The notes beneath the pieces are model-generated. The model made no database searches. It was not told the DNA's origin and saw only the letters and a program-made list of their open reading frames with translations. Positions 47,476 to 59,554 of a stretch of 64,000 nucleotides of DNA are shown here, one piece after another; the stretch's first letter is position 1; each line of letters opens with the position of its first letter. The position numbers and the translations under genes are program-made. The DNA comes from Paraphysomonas bandaiensis (taxonomy: Eukaryota > Chrysophyceae): the NCBI GenBank assembly GCA_965644295.1, contig CBFFRP010000348.1, forward strand, positions 186,001-250,000. Direction: 5' to 3'.

Positions 47476-49362
47476 TTACCCAATTACAGTTCCATCACCA
47501 TTCATTTTTTTCATTGCAACTAACAAGAAAAATAACAGTGTGAGGAATAGAAGAAATCGTATCACGTAAGCCAAACAACCCGGCGAGCCTATAAAAAATA
47601 AGAAATAGCGAGAAACAGTGTTCAACTGCTACCTTTTCTCATAATTGTGGCGAGTTTGTAATCAGCAGAGCAAGATACCACTATGTCCGATACGTTTGAT
47701 GCTTTTGTATCCCCTACATTCACCAAAATGAGTGCATGTCATCATATGCACTACGAGTAAAACATGTCTAACCCGTTTCTGAGATCACTATCCTTGGGGC
47801 GATTCCAAGCCCAGTCACAGGGAAATCATGGCAGCGATCCATGGAGACCTGATATAGAAGTGTTTAAACAATGCAAAATACTATAACTACAGACATATAG
47901 CACCTTTGTCAAAGTGGGAAGATCAAAAACAGCGACACATCCCTCACAATCACCGAGAACCAGAATGGACTTTTCAGCTTCATCCGAAATAACCAAACGG
48001 CAACCCGGAACATTACTCGCCTTAATAGCTCTGTACACACCATCAAACCCATGTTCATAATTACATCATACGAAACACTGACTTCATAGGAGCCACGCTC
48101 ACAGACAGTTTGTCTTTTGTTTTATCTTTCTCGACTCTCCAACTGCAATCAACATTATCTTTAATACTACTGCGTACAGGGAACACTACGTTACTATGTG
48201 GGCAGGCCCAGTGCCGCAACTCTGAAGTGTGTAGAGTGATTCGCCGTCAGGAGAAAACCTAAAGTAAGAGTCAGAGAGCATAGTAATATGGTCACCCACT
48301 TACACTGCCCCCCGGCACTTTACTTGCTGACTTTTCGCAGGAGATTTCGCCTTCGTTGTGGCCTGCTGAGTAGTGCCGTCCGTACTGCAGACAGCCTGAG
48401 CAAAAAAGGAGAATGAATAAAGGACTCAGTCGTAAGGTCTACAATATACTCACTACGGCGATTTCACAGCGCCTCTCAAGGTCCCACACTCTGCATGTGC
48501 CGTCATCAGAACCAGAAACTACCCATTCCTCAACCGGGTGTACTGACAGAGATTTCACAGGACCCTGATGCCCACTAAGCTCACAAACTTTGGATACATT
48601 CCAAGACCCCTTTACTCTCTGTATATTCCATAAATAGCACACTCCATTCTCCCCTGTGAACCATCTCTCCATAACATATCGAAGCGCCCAAATTTTACTG
48701 TAGCTTACCTCCAGTGACAATTCTATTCTTTGAAAAAATACTTGCATTCTGCACGAAGATTTTATTTTTGTGTTACAAAACCAAAGGAATGTACCATCGA
48801 CATATCAGCTTCTACCAGCTCAGCCGATGCAAAATCAGCAAGCGTTTTGGAGCTAGAAAATAGGTAGACTAAATAAGGATTTAATCATTTGATGTGGACA
48901 AACCTTATTTTACCATCCGCTGTGACTGACAGCTCCATCAAGGAGCATTTCGATGAAAACGACGCACAAATCATCGTCACTCCCTACATATTCGACATAA
49001 GAGCGACAAGAGTGAACTCCTGTAAGAGTGGAATGCGACAACACACCTCACAGTCTCCTCCACTGACACACTCGCAGAGCTCCTCTGTCTGTATGCTCGA
49101 TAGCAGCTCACATCCCGCCGCACCGACAAACCTCATCACATGCTGCGCATAAACACTTCAGTGAGCGGAGAGGATAAGAGAGGTGAGGACAGGGCAGGGA
49201 AGGACAGGGGCTTACGATGTAGTTCTTGACTCCGCTCTTGAAAGTGGTTCCTCCTCCGCCTGGAAGAAGAGCGACTGTATTCACACACCCGTCCTCTCCA
49301 GGGGACACTCGCAGCCATGTTAATCCAAAGCACGGACCGTTTAAGCGATTCAATATCGGCAT
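47476..49362 (-). CDS. PREB: PREB/SEC12-like Sar1 exchange factor of the ER
   Basis: Thirteen exons: 49362..49216, 49142..49047, 48983..48904, 48852..48795, 48748..48709, 48653..48454, 48395..48304, 48258..48190, 48142..48065, 48030..47904, 47848..47773, 47713..47633, 47588..47476; 418 aa, against 417 in human PREB. The opening contains LLPGGGGTTFKSGVKNYI, the family K-loop region (human GGGGAAKTGIKNGV) that contacts Sar1. WD40 strands follow: RIVTGGENGVCYLWNI, KSLSVHPVEEWVVSGSDD, FSPDGESLYTL, SILVLGDCEGCVAVFDL. A single hydrophobic segment near residues 387-405 (FLLFLTLLFFLLVA) ends the protein, as expected for a C-terminally anchored type II ER protein. SEC12/PREB loads GTP on Sar1 to start COPII budding. 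Total length, K-loop, propeller and tail anchor together make the call strong. Introns are 43-73 nt. Confidence 0.9.
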
Positions 49363-49749
49363 CTCTCTTAGTGGGCTCTCTCGGCTGTGTTGTGACGGCA
49401 GCTGCTGCAGGATTTAATAGCGATACGACGCAGCACCCTACAGAGTGTAGTGCTCTGTATACTCGTATAGAGGAATAGACCATACAGGATCCTTATGTCT
49501 AGATGTATGTACATCAGTGCAACAGTACAAGTGTATAGCTTCTAATGCGTGTTCAGGTACAATATGCAGGTACGCTATCACCAGGTACAAAAATATCTGC
49601 TCATCCAACTACGACACGGTTGATGATTGTACATCCCGAGTATACATACATACACGTACAGAGCGAGCAGTATACAGACGTCTCTGTATCATGCATATCT
49701 CATCACAGCACATATAAACAATCAGAGTAGTAGACCTGCAGGTTTATAG
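49363..49749. promoter_or_regulatory. Shared GTAC-rich 5' region between PREB and the PARP-TLDc gene
   Basis: 387 bp between divergent start codons. Seven GTAC palindromes occur between about 49508 and 49660, with GTATAC near 49639 and 49669 and a short CATACATAC. Promoter role inferred. Confidence 0.55.
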
Positions 49750-52547
49750 ATGACAGATCAGAGTAAGCAATCATCAGGCTCCAACACTCTGAAGGTGTCT
49801 GAGAGTAGCGATGAGTTCAGTCAAGTGTATCACTATCTGTCCATGTAAGTGACAGTCCGTCACGTACATACATACACATCACCTCATGTCTCATACTCAC
49901 ACAGGTGCATTGATAAGTACGGAAGTGTTTCCGGTCTCGAGGTGTGGAAAGTAGTCAATCCAGAGACAGCGAGCATGTTCGATAAGAAGGCGGGTGGTAT
50001 GCTTCGGTTGCCGTGTTGGGTGGATACCAGCACCCTGCCTGAGGGGGATGATGTCGAGAGTGTCTGTCGACACGGGTTCAGATTCGGGAAGACATCTGGA
50101 ATGTCGTTTCGGAGTGGTAATGCTAGTTTTCCTGAAGATTGTATCTCCGGACAGTCTTTTCAAGCAATGTATTGTGAGGTTGCTGTTGGAAGGGCGTATA
50201 TCAATGACGGGGCTGTGTCGGCAAAGAAACTTCCAACCGGGTTTAATTCGTTTTACATGTCGAATGAGAAATTAGATCGGAATGATGATGGACACTTCAG
50301 TATTGCCGAGTATCAGTCTGCTGTCAATTTCGATTATCGCGATCCCAAGTACGTCCGTTATGCTCATCACTTGCTATTGCCTATATAATGTCTTTCTTAT
50401 TGTAGGGAGTACTCTCATGAATACTTTATCAGTGACCCTTCTCAAGTGTGCCCCAAGTATATTGTTCACTTCGTTTTGAACCACCATAATCCTGCCGCGC
50501 AGAGCAAGTTAGGAAGCGCCTCCAATTCTTCACTTTCAAATGAAGAAAACTATGAGTATTTTGATCCCGTTCAGTATAGGGCAGTGTCCTCGAAGGAAAA
50601 GCTGTCTAATGCACAACTCTCCAGACGGCTGATTACAATACAACAGGCCTATCAATTCGCCCAGGACGAGGCTCGTAAGGAGGACCCAGTGCTTCAGTCG
50701 AAGATAGATTGGATAGACTCTCAGCTTACTGAGATAGACGATGTTTTGAGGGCTGTGAACCTTAATTACGCAGAGATGCACGATGTTATTGTGAGTGCTT
50801 CTGAATCTGCTTTGCGTCGTTTGGAAATGCTAACAAGGGAGAAGCTAGAACTTCTTCTAAGTGTGGAGCTGGAGTTGCGTAGAGAGAAAGAAGAAATTTT
50901 GTGGGTTGAAGAATTCGTGGCACAGAAACTCAAGGCCCCAAAAAACAAACAGTTGAGCCAGGCGGAGTTGTTATCGTTTTTGCAGGCCTGGAAAAACCAC
51001 GCTATCCTGCGTAATGGTCTCAGTCGCCTCAAACCCAAGGAGACGGAGACCCTTGCTACTGTTAAGCCGGATCTAAATGTCGTTGCTAACATTGCAGTGA
51101 CAACTGGAGAAAGAAATAAACACGTCGAAAGGGGTGAAGAACAGGATGAAACGTCTGGAACACCCCAGAGAGAGTCAGCCACTCCAACTTCCAACAATGG
51201 GCAGCAGTCATTCCAGCTATACCAATTCCTCTCTGGCGTCAAGGAAAGCGGTCTGTATGGCGGAACCCCGGCTAGACCTTCCGAAATCTTGATATCTCCC
51301 GGAACACAAGCACTGGTTGATGTGAACATGTCGAAGATAGAGCACGCGCTGAGTGAAGCTCTGGATGAGGTAGGGTCGGGAAAGCGAGCAATACCGCTGC
51401 CGCAGTCGGTTACGTGGTCCGCAGTCAGCGGAGCGCCATATCCTCTTCCAGGTCCCGCTGCGACCGCACCATCTGGATATACCAGTCGGGAACTAGGTGA
51501 GGATCAGATCCAGAGACAGTTAGAAGGCCATATGAAGAACGTAATAGGACAAGGGACTTCAGAGCATAGAGGAATCGGGAGACAGACTAGCGTTGGGCAG
51601 CCCAGGGTGCAAAGCTCTACTTCGCCAATCACAAAACAATTGTCGGCCCCAGTACTTCGTACCCAGAGAACTCATGAAATCTCCCCTGCACGGAACACAG
51701 AGTTCATTGGAGTGTCGATTCCCGAGGAGGATACCTGTGATACAAACGACTTTAGCGCAAATGAAGGTGATGTCACGGCCCACTTAATGTCAGCCACAGC
51801 CCAATATCGCCCCGCTTTCTCTATTCAGGAGGGTGCAGCAAAGAGACGGAAACAACTGTCATCAACCAATTTCAATTTGACTGAAAAACATGTATTTCAT
51901 GGTAGCTCGGTTCTGACTCCGCAAGAAGCCCAGGTAGGAGCGAGATGTAATACCCTTGCTTTGTAATTGCGCTTTTATGCAGCATTTATATTTCAACATG
52001 CCTTTTTTTGCCCGTCCCCCAGAGTGCAAGCTTATATATTCAACTAGAAAGAACAATAGAGGTATAGCCCATCTATTGAAGGCAGCCGAAATGGTGGTAC
52101 GTAATGTGTTTTGCACTGGAGTTATACTTACGAATGGCGCAGTCTGCTGGCCCCGTTGTCCTTGTCTTGCAGTCTGGGCATTTTAAGTTTGGGGCATATT
52201 TGAATCAAAGTATAACTGCGACTGGCTCTTGGTCAGGAAGCCCAGCATGCTTTATATATTCCGTCACCCTTGACTTGAAGTTCCCTTATCATGGCCGCTG
52301 TCCTCCAGGGCGTGGACAATCTGACTTTCCGTGCGCATTTTTTGTAGACTACGATCATATTGAAATTGGAAATGGTGATCTGCATATTGACGAGAGCTTT
52401 ATCACTGGGTACAGTGAGCTGGAAGGGTGCTACGGCCTTGGTCTACCCAGGGGTAGTGCTGAAGCGAGTGCAATTCTGGCTGGTAGTGGTAGCTTTGAAA
52501 TTGATGATCTCGAACTCTGGTATATTGCGTCTACGTCGACTGCGTAA
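49750..52547 (+). CDS. PARP-like catalytic region with inserted EF-hand, coiled coil and C-terminal TLDc domain
   Basis: Exons 49750..49844, 49905..50348, 50406..51933, 51983..52096, 52143..52547; 861 aa. Residues about 85-205 look like the core of a PARP/ADP-ribosyltransferase fold: GFRFGKTSGMSF, then MYCEVAVGRAYIN, LPTGFNSFY, and HEYFISDPSQVCPKYIVHF. Between the last two sits a canonical EF-hand loop DRNDDGHFSIAE (156-167; D1, N3, D5, G6, E12). A coiled coil of about 160 residues follows, then a low-complexity linker. The C-terminus (about 690-855) is a TLDc domain: LIYSTRKNNRGIAHLL, GPVVLVLQSGHFKFGAYL, WSGSPACFIYSV and the final FEIDDLELWYI. TLDc proteins protect against oxidative stress and bind the V-ATPase. 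Catalytic residues of the PARP part are not clear, so activity is uncertain. Confidence 0.82.
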
Positions 52548-53537
52548 TTTTATACTTCGAAGTGGAGAATGTACTGCGAAACAGTGTTGTATATGTTATT
52601 TCTGCTGGATCCCATGCGTCAGTAGTTAAGAATGTGGTATATAGAATGTAGTGTATCTGGTAACCAATTTTAAAATGAAACTGTGAAGGGGAAGTGAAGC
52701 ATAGTTTCCATTAAAGTCATACCCAAGCATAGAACAGCCTGATAGAAGCTTTAATAGGTTACTGATAGTATATTGCTTTCGTATACTATTGCTACAAAGC
52801 GCTGACAGTTTCAGGCTGACAGAGAGAGACGCGATTCACGCCAAATTTAGAGGCAAGGTATAATCAATAGTCTATAACGCAGTTGTGCCATATCGTACAT
52901 CGTACAGATCTTATAAAATACGTTAGTATACAGCTATATATTAGCTGCCAACCTAGCTTGCTCAACTATCTTTCATTCCTGAGGCAACGATTCATGCGTA
53001 AAAGTAGCTCTAAATGCCAAGGAGTTTTACTCTTCTGAAATCAAATATAATTGCTATTATTGTTATTTGCTGTCCTAATTTCAAGAATGGACGAATCATC
53101 GCAACAAGTTGAAAGTAAATTAAGTGATATTCATCTCTGGTTGTGTGATATGCAACAGGGGACAATATATTCTATTGCAATTAATTGTAGAAATATAAAT
53201 GTTACTATAATATAATACTATTGCATTCACCAAAAGCATCTAAATTAATATATATTGATTATGGATAATCAGTTTCATCATTGTAGTGATCTACTTTTGC
53301 ACATGACAATAATAATCCACTACTCGCTGTTGATGAGTCTGGCAGTTGAATATATTGCACCCGTCCCCTACGCCTTGACGCTATATCTAACATCTAACGA
53401 TCACCCACACATTTAATTCATCATACCAAAACATGAAATTAGAATACATGAAGCAGAGAATAGTGTATAGTGTATATGGATTATGGATGTATGACGTTAC
53501 TACTTTCAACTTGAAACAATAATACAATTTTGATACC
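52548..53537. other. AT-rich gap with R3 repeat segment
   Basis: About 52965-53110 belongs to dispersed family R3 (CCTGAGGCAACGATTCATGC, compare CCAGAGGCGACGATTTATGC near 61811). The remaining sequence shows no gene. Confidence 0.5.
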
Positions 53538-55327
53538 TACCAAGCAATCTTTACAGACGGATCATACACGCCTGCAGCCCTCTCCCCGCGCCGCATCACA
53601 CATGTGCCCTCACGTCTAAGATGGACACATCATGGAGGAGCGGCGGTTGTCTGGCTACCCCCTGAGGACGAATGGCAGACCGGCACTACAAAAATCCTGC
53701 GCTTAGAGACACCCTTCAGCGATGTACCTGGACTTGGACCGTATGCGTACGAGCTTATGGGCGCTGCAATGGCACTAATACTATCGGCGCGGATCCATGC
53801 ACATGTGCCGATTAACACAGACTGTCGTCTGCATCCGCGCGGAAGAGGCACTTTCCACCAGACGACGAGCCCTAGGCCATCGTGCCAAGGGAGTCCTGCT
53901 CGAAAGCATTGCAGCAACCACAGATTGCACTAGGAAAGTAGCATGGGTTCGATCACACCCGGAAAGACGCGACCACCACCGACGAATCTGAATGGACATA
54001 TGAAGACAAAGGTATATACCTTGCAGACGCAATAGCTGGAGAAGACTGGCTTGAGGTTGATCGTCTACTGGGCAGACAAAACTACACTGTTTGTAACATA
54101 GAAGTAGACCAAGCCATCGAGCGAATACTCACCGCGGGCTTATGGCACTGGCGCATTTCGGGGGAACGACGGCTATTTCGTACGAGCCCCCTGCTAACAG
54201 ACTTCCAGTCCCTCCGCAGACAACGGACGCTGGAGTTCTACACTGCATACAGAGATCAACACTACGGTCACAATCCCGACAGGGCACCCAGATACTGGAC
54301 AGACAGTGGGGCAAGCAGGTGGTGGTCCAACAAAGGAAAAAGATAGCTCCCACCTACGCCAACGAGTGCTCAATGCAGCAGTGACATGGGACAAATTCTT
54401 CAGCATAGGTCGAAACCGGGCTAAAACTAAACACGGACTAGACCTGACCAAAGCCGTCTGTTTTGACTGTGGATTTAGATTGGACTCCCTCAAGCACATG
54501 TGCCTAGACTGCACATATGACGCCATCACTCAAATAAGGGAATCGGCATTTCACAACCACAAAAACGCGCTTCAAGAGGTACTGAGAAATTCGGTCTTCA
54601 AGAGACTCTCCAACCGGGCCTGGAACCCTTCCGTGCCACAGGTGGAAAGATTATGGACAGGTACCATCACCACTGCACAACTAGAGACGATTTTTGGAGA
54701 TCACATCCATCAGCCCTTGACAACCCAAGGTCTGCGCAATCTCGAAACAGCGGTCATCAGCTTGCTTCAACCGCTTTACGACGCCGCTAAATTAATGATT
54801 CAGGACCGAAGTCGACGATACATTACCTCACACAAAGGACCCCCTAGGTTACTCCCGCGACCGCGCCCGCAACACAAACGGAAATGGAAACGCCCAAGGG
54901 TGCTACGATTACTAGGAGTCCAAAGACGACCAGAGACGGGACTACCATCCACTGCAACCACATGCACCACCTCTCATGCACGCAGGAATAAAGCACCGGA
55001 CTGCTTGAAAACATCTGGTCCTCGACAAAGACGCCGTCTCCGGCAACTACACCTATGCCTGATGCCCAAGCGATGCAAGGAAACAACGACACCCTCCACC
55101 ACTCCACTCCCCTCACAGAACACACATCTAGTGCTCGGTACACTCAGGACCTTAATACAGAACCCGGTACCTCAGAGCCAGGCGGAACCGTATCCCAAGG
55201 GGAGACCCCCGGACAACACGCGCCAGTGAGTCCTCAGACACACGAGCAGGGCGAACTCACACACAACATCAAGAACGGAAGTGGTTGCACCTTGGTGCTT
55301 GCGGCGACGCACAAGCAGCTTCTGTAG
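53538..55327 (+). pseudogene. Decayed retroelement: RNase H domain plus zinc-knuckle C-terminus
   Basis: Three reading frames together give one recognisable protein. First: YQAIFTDGSYTP, then PYAYELMGAAMALILS and INTDC, the D-E-D residues of RNase H. A shift near 53820-53840 leads to VAWVRSHPERR, the fourth RNase H region. A further shift gives EWTYEDKGIYLADAIAGEDW, and another at about 54306 leads to AVCFDCGFRLDSLKHMCLDC, a CCHC-like cluster. Only the 3' end of the element is present, as expected of a 5'-truncated non-LTR retrotransposon. The region is clearly more GC-rich than its flanks. Its end joins a segment shared with repeat family R1 (55275 on). At least three frame breaks make it non-functional. 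Confidence 0.8.
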
Positions 55328-55475
55328 CGTTAAATAGTAGGATAATAGAATTTGTGCTGATTAGTTATGGGTAGAGGCTTACTAGTAGACTAGTATTCAA
55401 CTAGCCGCTATATCGGAACGAGTTTTTAACGCCTATTGCTAAGTAAAAAGACATTCAATATAATATAGAGGGAAA
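55275..55475 (+). repeat. R1 tail (copy D) joined to the retroelement
   Basis: The block AAGTGGTTGCACCTTGGTGC and the following CAAGCAGCTT and GTAGCGTTAAATAGTAG are nearly identical to copy A at 17549-17630. The block TTTTTAACGCCTATTGCTAA recurs at 62305. Confidence 0.8.
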
Positions 55476-56640
55476 ATATAAAATATATATATTAGAGTCT
55501 GGTAAAGGTATAAGAATAGCTTAAGTGTGAACTAGATTTTGATTAAAAATTACATCTTCATGAAAATTTTAATTGCGAATAGTAAGACATTTCTTTTATC
55601 TAACGTGAGCCACTTTTGTAGGCAGCAGGTATTTTTCTGCCCATTCACAGCCTTATGCTTGTGTGATGCAAAGGGCACAACACTCTAAAGTAAGCAGATG
55701 TCAAGTCTATATATTAACATTCTGCTTGCTGCGTGATTACTTGGAGTGATTAATGATAAATTAAATTCACACCATTCGGCATCTGTGTGGCCAACAAAAA
55801 GGCAATGCGTGAAGTGAACCTCACATGCATCACAATGACAATGCAATCATATCTGCAATGTATTGCTACGCGAGTTCTGCCTAGTCTTGTTTTTCCTCAA
55901 TATAAGGTCATTGAGATCACTATGACAACGCTCTGACACTGTTTTCCAAGTAGTAGTGTCTGGTACATTTTAGCTTTGGTGTTTTCTATTGCTTTGTGGC
56001 CTGAACCGGCTCTTGATCTCGATATCCTCAGACCAAACAATTAATGTTGATATAAAGAAATAGTAAATATAATCCAATATAAATATACCAAAAGCCTATG
56101 ACTTCGTAATGATCATCCCAATTAGTTTGTCAATTAATTCACAAACTTTAGAAGATAGCGCAGTTGTATTAGATTGTGATACAGATAGTGTCAATTTAGA
56201 AGGCGATGACGTGAGTTAGCAGCATTTGAGGACGATCTGACGCTCTGTACACCAGGCGCCAATCTTAGAAATCTTGAAATTTTGTCGCGTCTTGGAGAAA
56301 GAAGAAATCCAGTTTGGAAGTATTTTGGGTTCTATCCAGCTGTTGTAAGTGCAAAGAAGTATCGTACTTGCTATGATAGCGCGTGCCCTTGATGCAGAAC
56401 TACATCACTAGTTGGAATACTCTGTGATTGCATGGATCATGAGCGGGCCGGGATGCTGTAATTACTTGAAATGAAGCAAATGTTAGTAACGTGATTGATG
56501 AAGAATATATGCATGATATGATGTCCATGTGTGTATATCTGCACAGCACTGCAGCACTGTGGAGCAGGATATCCACAGCACACTGCTGCTGTATCCGTGC
56601 ACAGGCCGGATGTTTAACGGGAGAACGGCCGGCTCGTCCC
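55476..56640. other. Repeat remnants and AT-rich gap before CCT4
   Basis: About 55598-55765 is a divergent R1 piece (copy E): on the minus strand it still reads CEWAEKYLLPTK. A short BED-finger-like frame lies at 56258-56392. Otherwise nothing is seen. Confidence 0.45.
56258..56392 (+). pseudogene. Possible BED-type zinc finger fragment
   Basis: A 44-residue frame reads LEILSRLGERRNPVWKYFGF and then AKKYRTCYDSAC, similar to the BED motif (S.VWK.F....C..C). The second cysteine spacing is wrong for a working finger. It may be debris of a hAT-like transposase. Weak call. Confidence 0.25.
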
Positions 56641-56945
56641 GGCCTCCATCAAGTTGTATAACTGTTGTCCACCTGCATGCGTACCTGTCCACCTGTACCT
56701 CTATTGCTGTAGTTCCGTGTGCATCAATACATACACAACTCTAATATACTAGTACAGCAGTACAGCAGTACAGCCGTACCTGTACCTATAGCAGTACACC
56801 TGGCCGTACATGCTCGATTGCAGTCAGAAGACAGAAGAGCTCAACTCTGTTCGATCACTCTGAAGCAGAGGAGTGGACAGGAGAGGACCGTGTCTGAACT
56901 TTGCGTAGAACTTGCACGAGGTGTTAGTTGATATTGATTTAGAGG
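56641..56945. promoter_or_regulatory. GTAC-dense promoter of CCT4
   Basis: Nine GTAC palindromes between about 56682 and 56809, seven of them within 58 bp (56752-56809), partly as a CAGTACAG tandem of period 8. This is the densest cluster in the window. Confidence 0.6.
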
Positions 56946-58790
56946 ATGTCAAAGCAAGGTGGTGTTTGTTAGTGTACTTTGAGATCACCACACTGCTCAC
57001 GTTACATGCACAGGCGAGAGACAGAAGGGCAATGCCAAAGAGAAGGACGTTCGCATGTCCAATATTGTGGCAGCGAAAGGTAATGATGTATTGTGGTTAT
57101 CGCTATAGAGTGCTCATATATAAAACAGCTGTTGCTGAGACTGTGCGGACAAGCCTTGGCCCGCGTGGTATGGATAAGATGATTCAGAAAGGTGATGGTG
57201 AAGTTCTCATTACCAACGATGGTGCAACAATATTATCTCAGCTACAAGTGTTCCACCCTACTGCCCAGATGTTAGTGCAACTGTCGAAATCCCAGGATAT
57301 AGAAGCTGGAGATGGCACGACTGGTATATGTGTTATCGCTGGATCATTGCTCTCTGCATGCTCAGAATTACTGTCCAAGGGAATCCATCCCACGATGATT
57401 GCAGAAGCATTTAAAGATGCTGCAGCTAAAGCTGCTGAAATATTGGTCGGTATTGCACGTCCCATTGATCTTCTCGATCGAGAAAAGGTCTTGGACACTG
57501 TCAATACCTGCCTTTCCTCGAAGGTTGTGCACCATCACGCAGACGTGTTGTCTCCAATTGCAGTAGATGCTGTGCTTAGTGTTATTGACCCTCATACCGC
57601 TACCAATGTTGATCTTGATGATGTTAAAATTGTTAAACAAGTCGGTGGTACGATGGATGACTCCGAGTTAGTCCGCGGATTGGTGCTACAACGTGGAGCT
57701 AAACATACGGCGAATGGGCCTACTAGGATGGAGAACGCGAAAATTGCACTAATTCAATTCTGCCTCTCTGCTCCAAAGACAGATATGGAGAACAACGTGG
57801 TAGTATCCGATTACGCTGCCATGGATCGCATCCTACGTGAAGAGAGAAAATATATTCTTGGACTCTGTAAGAAGATAAAGAAGACAGGATGTAATGTCTT
57901 GCTAATTCAAAAATCTATCTTGCGGGATGCATACAATGACCTCGCCCTACATTTTCTTGCTAAGCTGGATATTATGGTTGTCACTGACATAGAACGTAGC
58001 GACATTGATTTCATCTCGCGTACTCTTAAAGTACTCCCTGTTGCGCACGTCGACCACTTTTCCCCCAACAAGCTCGGGTCTGCAGGCCTGGTACAAGAGA
58101 TCTCTATAGGCGGTAGCTCCTCCAGAGTCGTCAAATTTAGCGACATAGTAAACATGGGTCGCACAGTAACTGTTCTTATGCGCGGGAGCAATAAGTTGGT
58201 TCTGGACGGTAATAGGATATGAAAATGTCATACACTTTTTATTTTACTCGCCCTGTACTTATATTTAGAGGCGGATCGCTCACTTCACGATGCTCTTTGT
58301 GTGGTTCGGTCCCTTGTCAAAAAGAGGTGTGCTAAGCCTGTGTGTATCTGTCTTGTGTTTACGATAGTGGTGCATCAGGTACATGATTGCTGGTGGTGGA
58401 GCCGGAGAGGCAGAGTGCGCCCTGCGACTTACACAGTGGAGTAAGACACTGACCGGAGTGCGCGCATACTGTGCCCGTGCCTTTGCAGAGGTTGTGAATT
58501 TTCTTCTTGTTCTACTTTCCTTCACACACGTTACACAGGCTCTTGAAATCATACCCTACACCCTGGCGGAGAATGCCGGTATCAACCCTATCGCACTTGT
58601 CACTGAACTCCGCAACCGTCATAACCAGGGCGAGACATCTGCAGGTATTGACGTACGTCGCGGAGCCATATCTGACATGTGGGAAGAGCATGTGGTGCAA
58701 CCACTCCTCGTCAACCTGTCAGAAATCGGACTCTCTACTGAATGTGTTGGAATGATATTGAAAATTGATGATTTAATTCCAGTCAGATAG
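56946..58790 (+). CDS. CCT4: T-complex protein 1 subunit delta (CCT4)
   Basis: Exons 56946..56958, 57014..57079, 57129..58208, 58269..58326, 58379..58490, 58539..58790; 526 aa (human 539). The N-terminal 13-nt exon gives MSKQ; splicing in phase then yields [20 protein letters not shown] and [12 protein letters not shown]. The ATP-site motifs are present: [16 protein letters not shown] and [47 protein letters not shown] and [20 protein letters not shown] are delta-specific blocks. CCT4 is one of eight paralogues of the cytosolic TRiC ring that folds actin and tubulin. Introns are 49-60 nt. Confidence 0.97.
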
Positions 58791-59554
58791 ACACGTGCTT
58801 TCTGCGGTTGCCGATCGATATAGTGTAGCACTACAACTCACGTAGTGACGTTAAAATCCAAGTTAAGCAATAATTTGTTTGTTACAGTACTTGTTGGTAT
58901 TTTAAATTGTCTTTGTTGTAATGTTATAATCTGAGGGCAGATCACCAATCGAAAAGCATAAATAATATGTATAGAGACTTACATACGTCTAACAGGGCTA
59001 CGTATCACTTTGTTATCATGTTGGAATACGTATGTTCTCTAAGGCAGGCTATAGTCAATAGCAATTATTAGTAGGCAAAGAACTTCCATTTTTCTTTGAG
59101 GTTCCTAGCTAGAGTGAATTTGGTAGAGATTTCGAGATTCTTAGCATAAAATTAATGGGTTGTTATTTATTAGCGTTGCAATAATTCAATTGAAACTTGA
59201 AACAGCAAATAACATTTATATTAGACTACAGTTTGCACCAACTAATTATTACGACTTATGACATTATTACGGCGAAGGCAACTTTTACTTAACTAAATGT
59301 TCCTCTAAAACTTAGACTTGTGTAGTACGTAAGCAGAAGACTCGAAGCTAGGCAATATATTATTTGCCCATATCATAGCTTTTGGACCCTCGTCGAGCTC
59401 GTAATATAAGATGCACGTAGTTTACTAAATCTATTCAAGACACCCATCAACAAATTCTTGCTCTGATGGTCTAGAAATAGTCACAACATCGTTTGCGCTA
59501 AAACAGAAAAGAAAAATGCATATAACAATGATATCCCCTTATTTAGTGAGTACA
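58791..59554. other. AT-rich convergent gap
   Basis: Between the ends of CCT4 and RPL14. No coding frame, RNA gene or repeat boundary was convincing. Confidence 0.4.

Noticed and set aside
49020-49046. A 27-nt intron (GTGTGT...ACAG) in PREB
   Set aside because: It is too short and keeps a frame that then hits a stop; the 63-nt intron ending at 48984 restores the family sequence instead.
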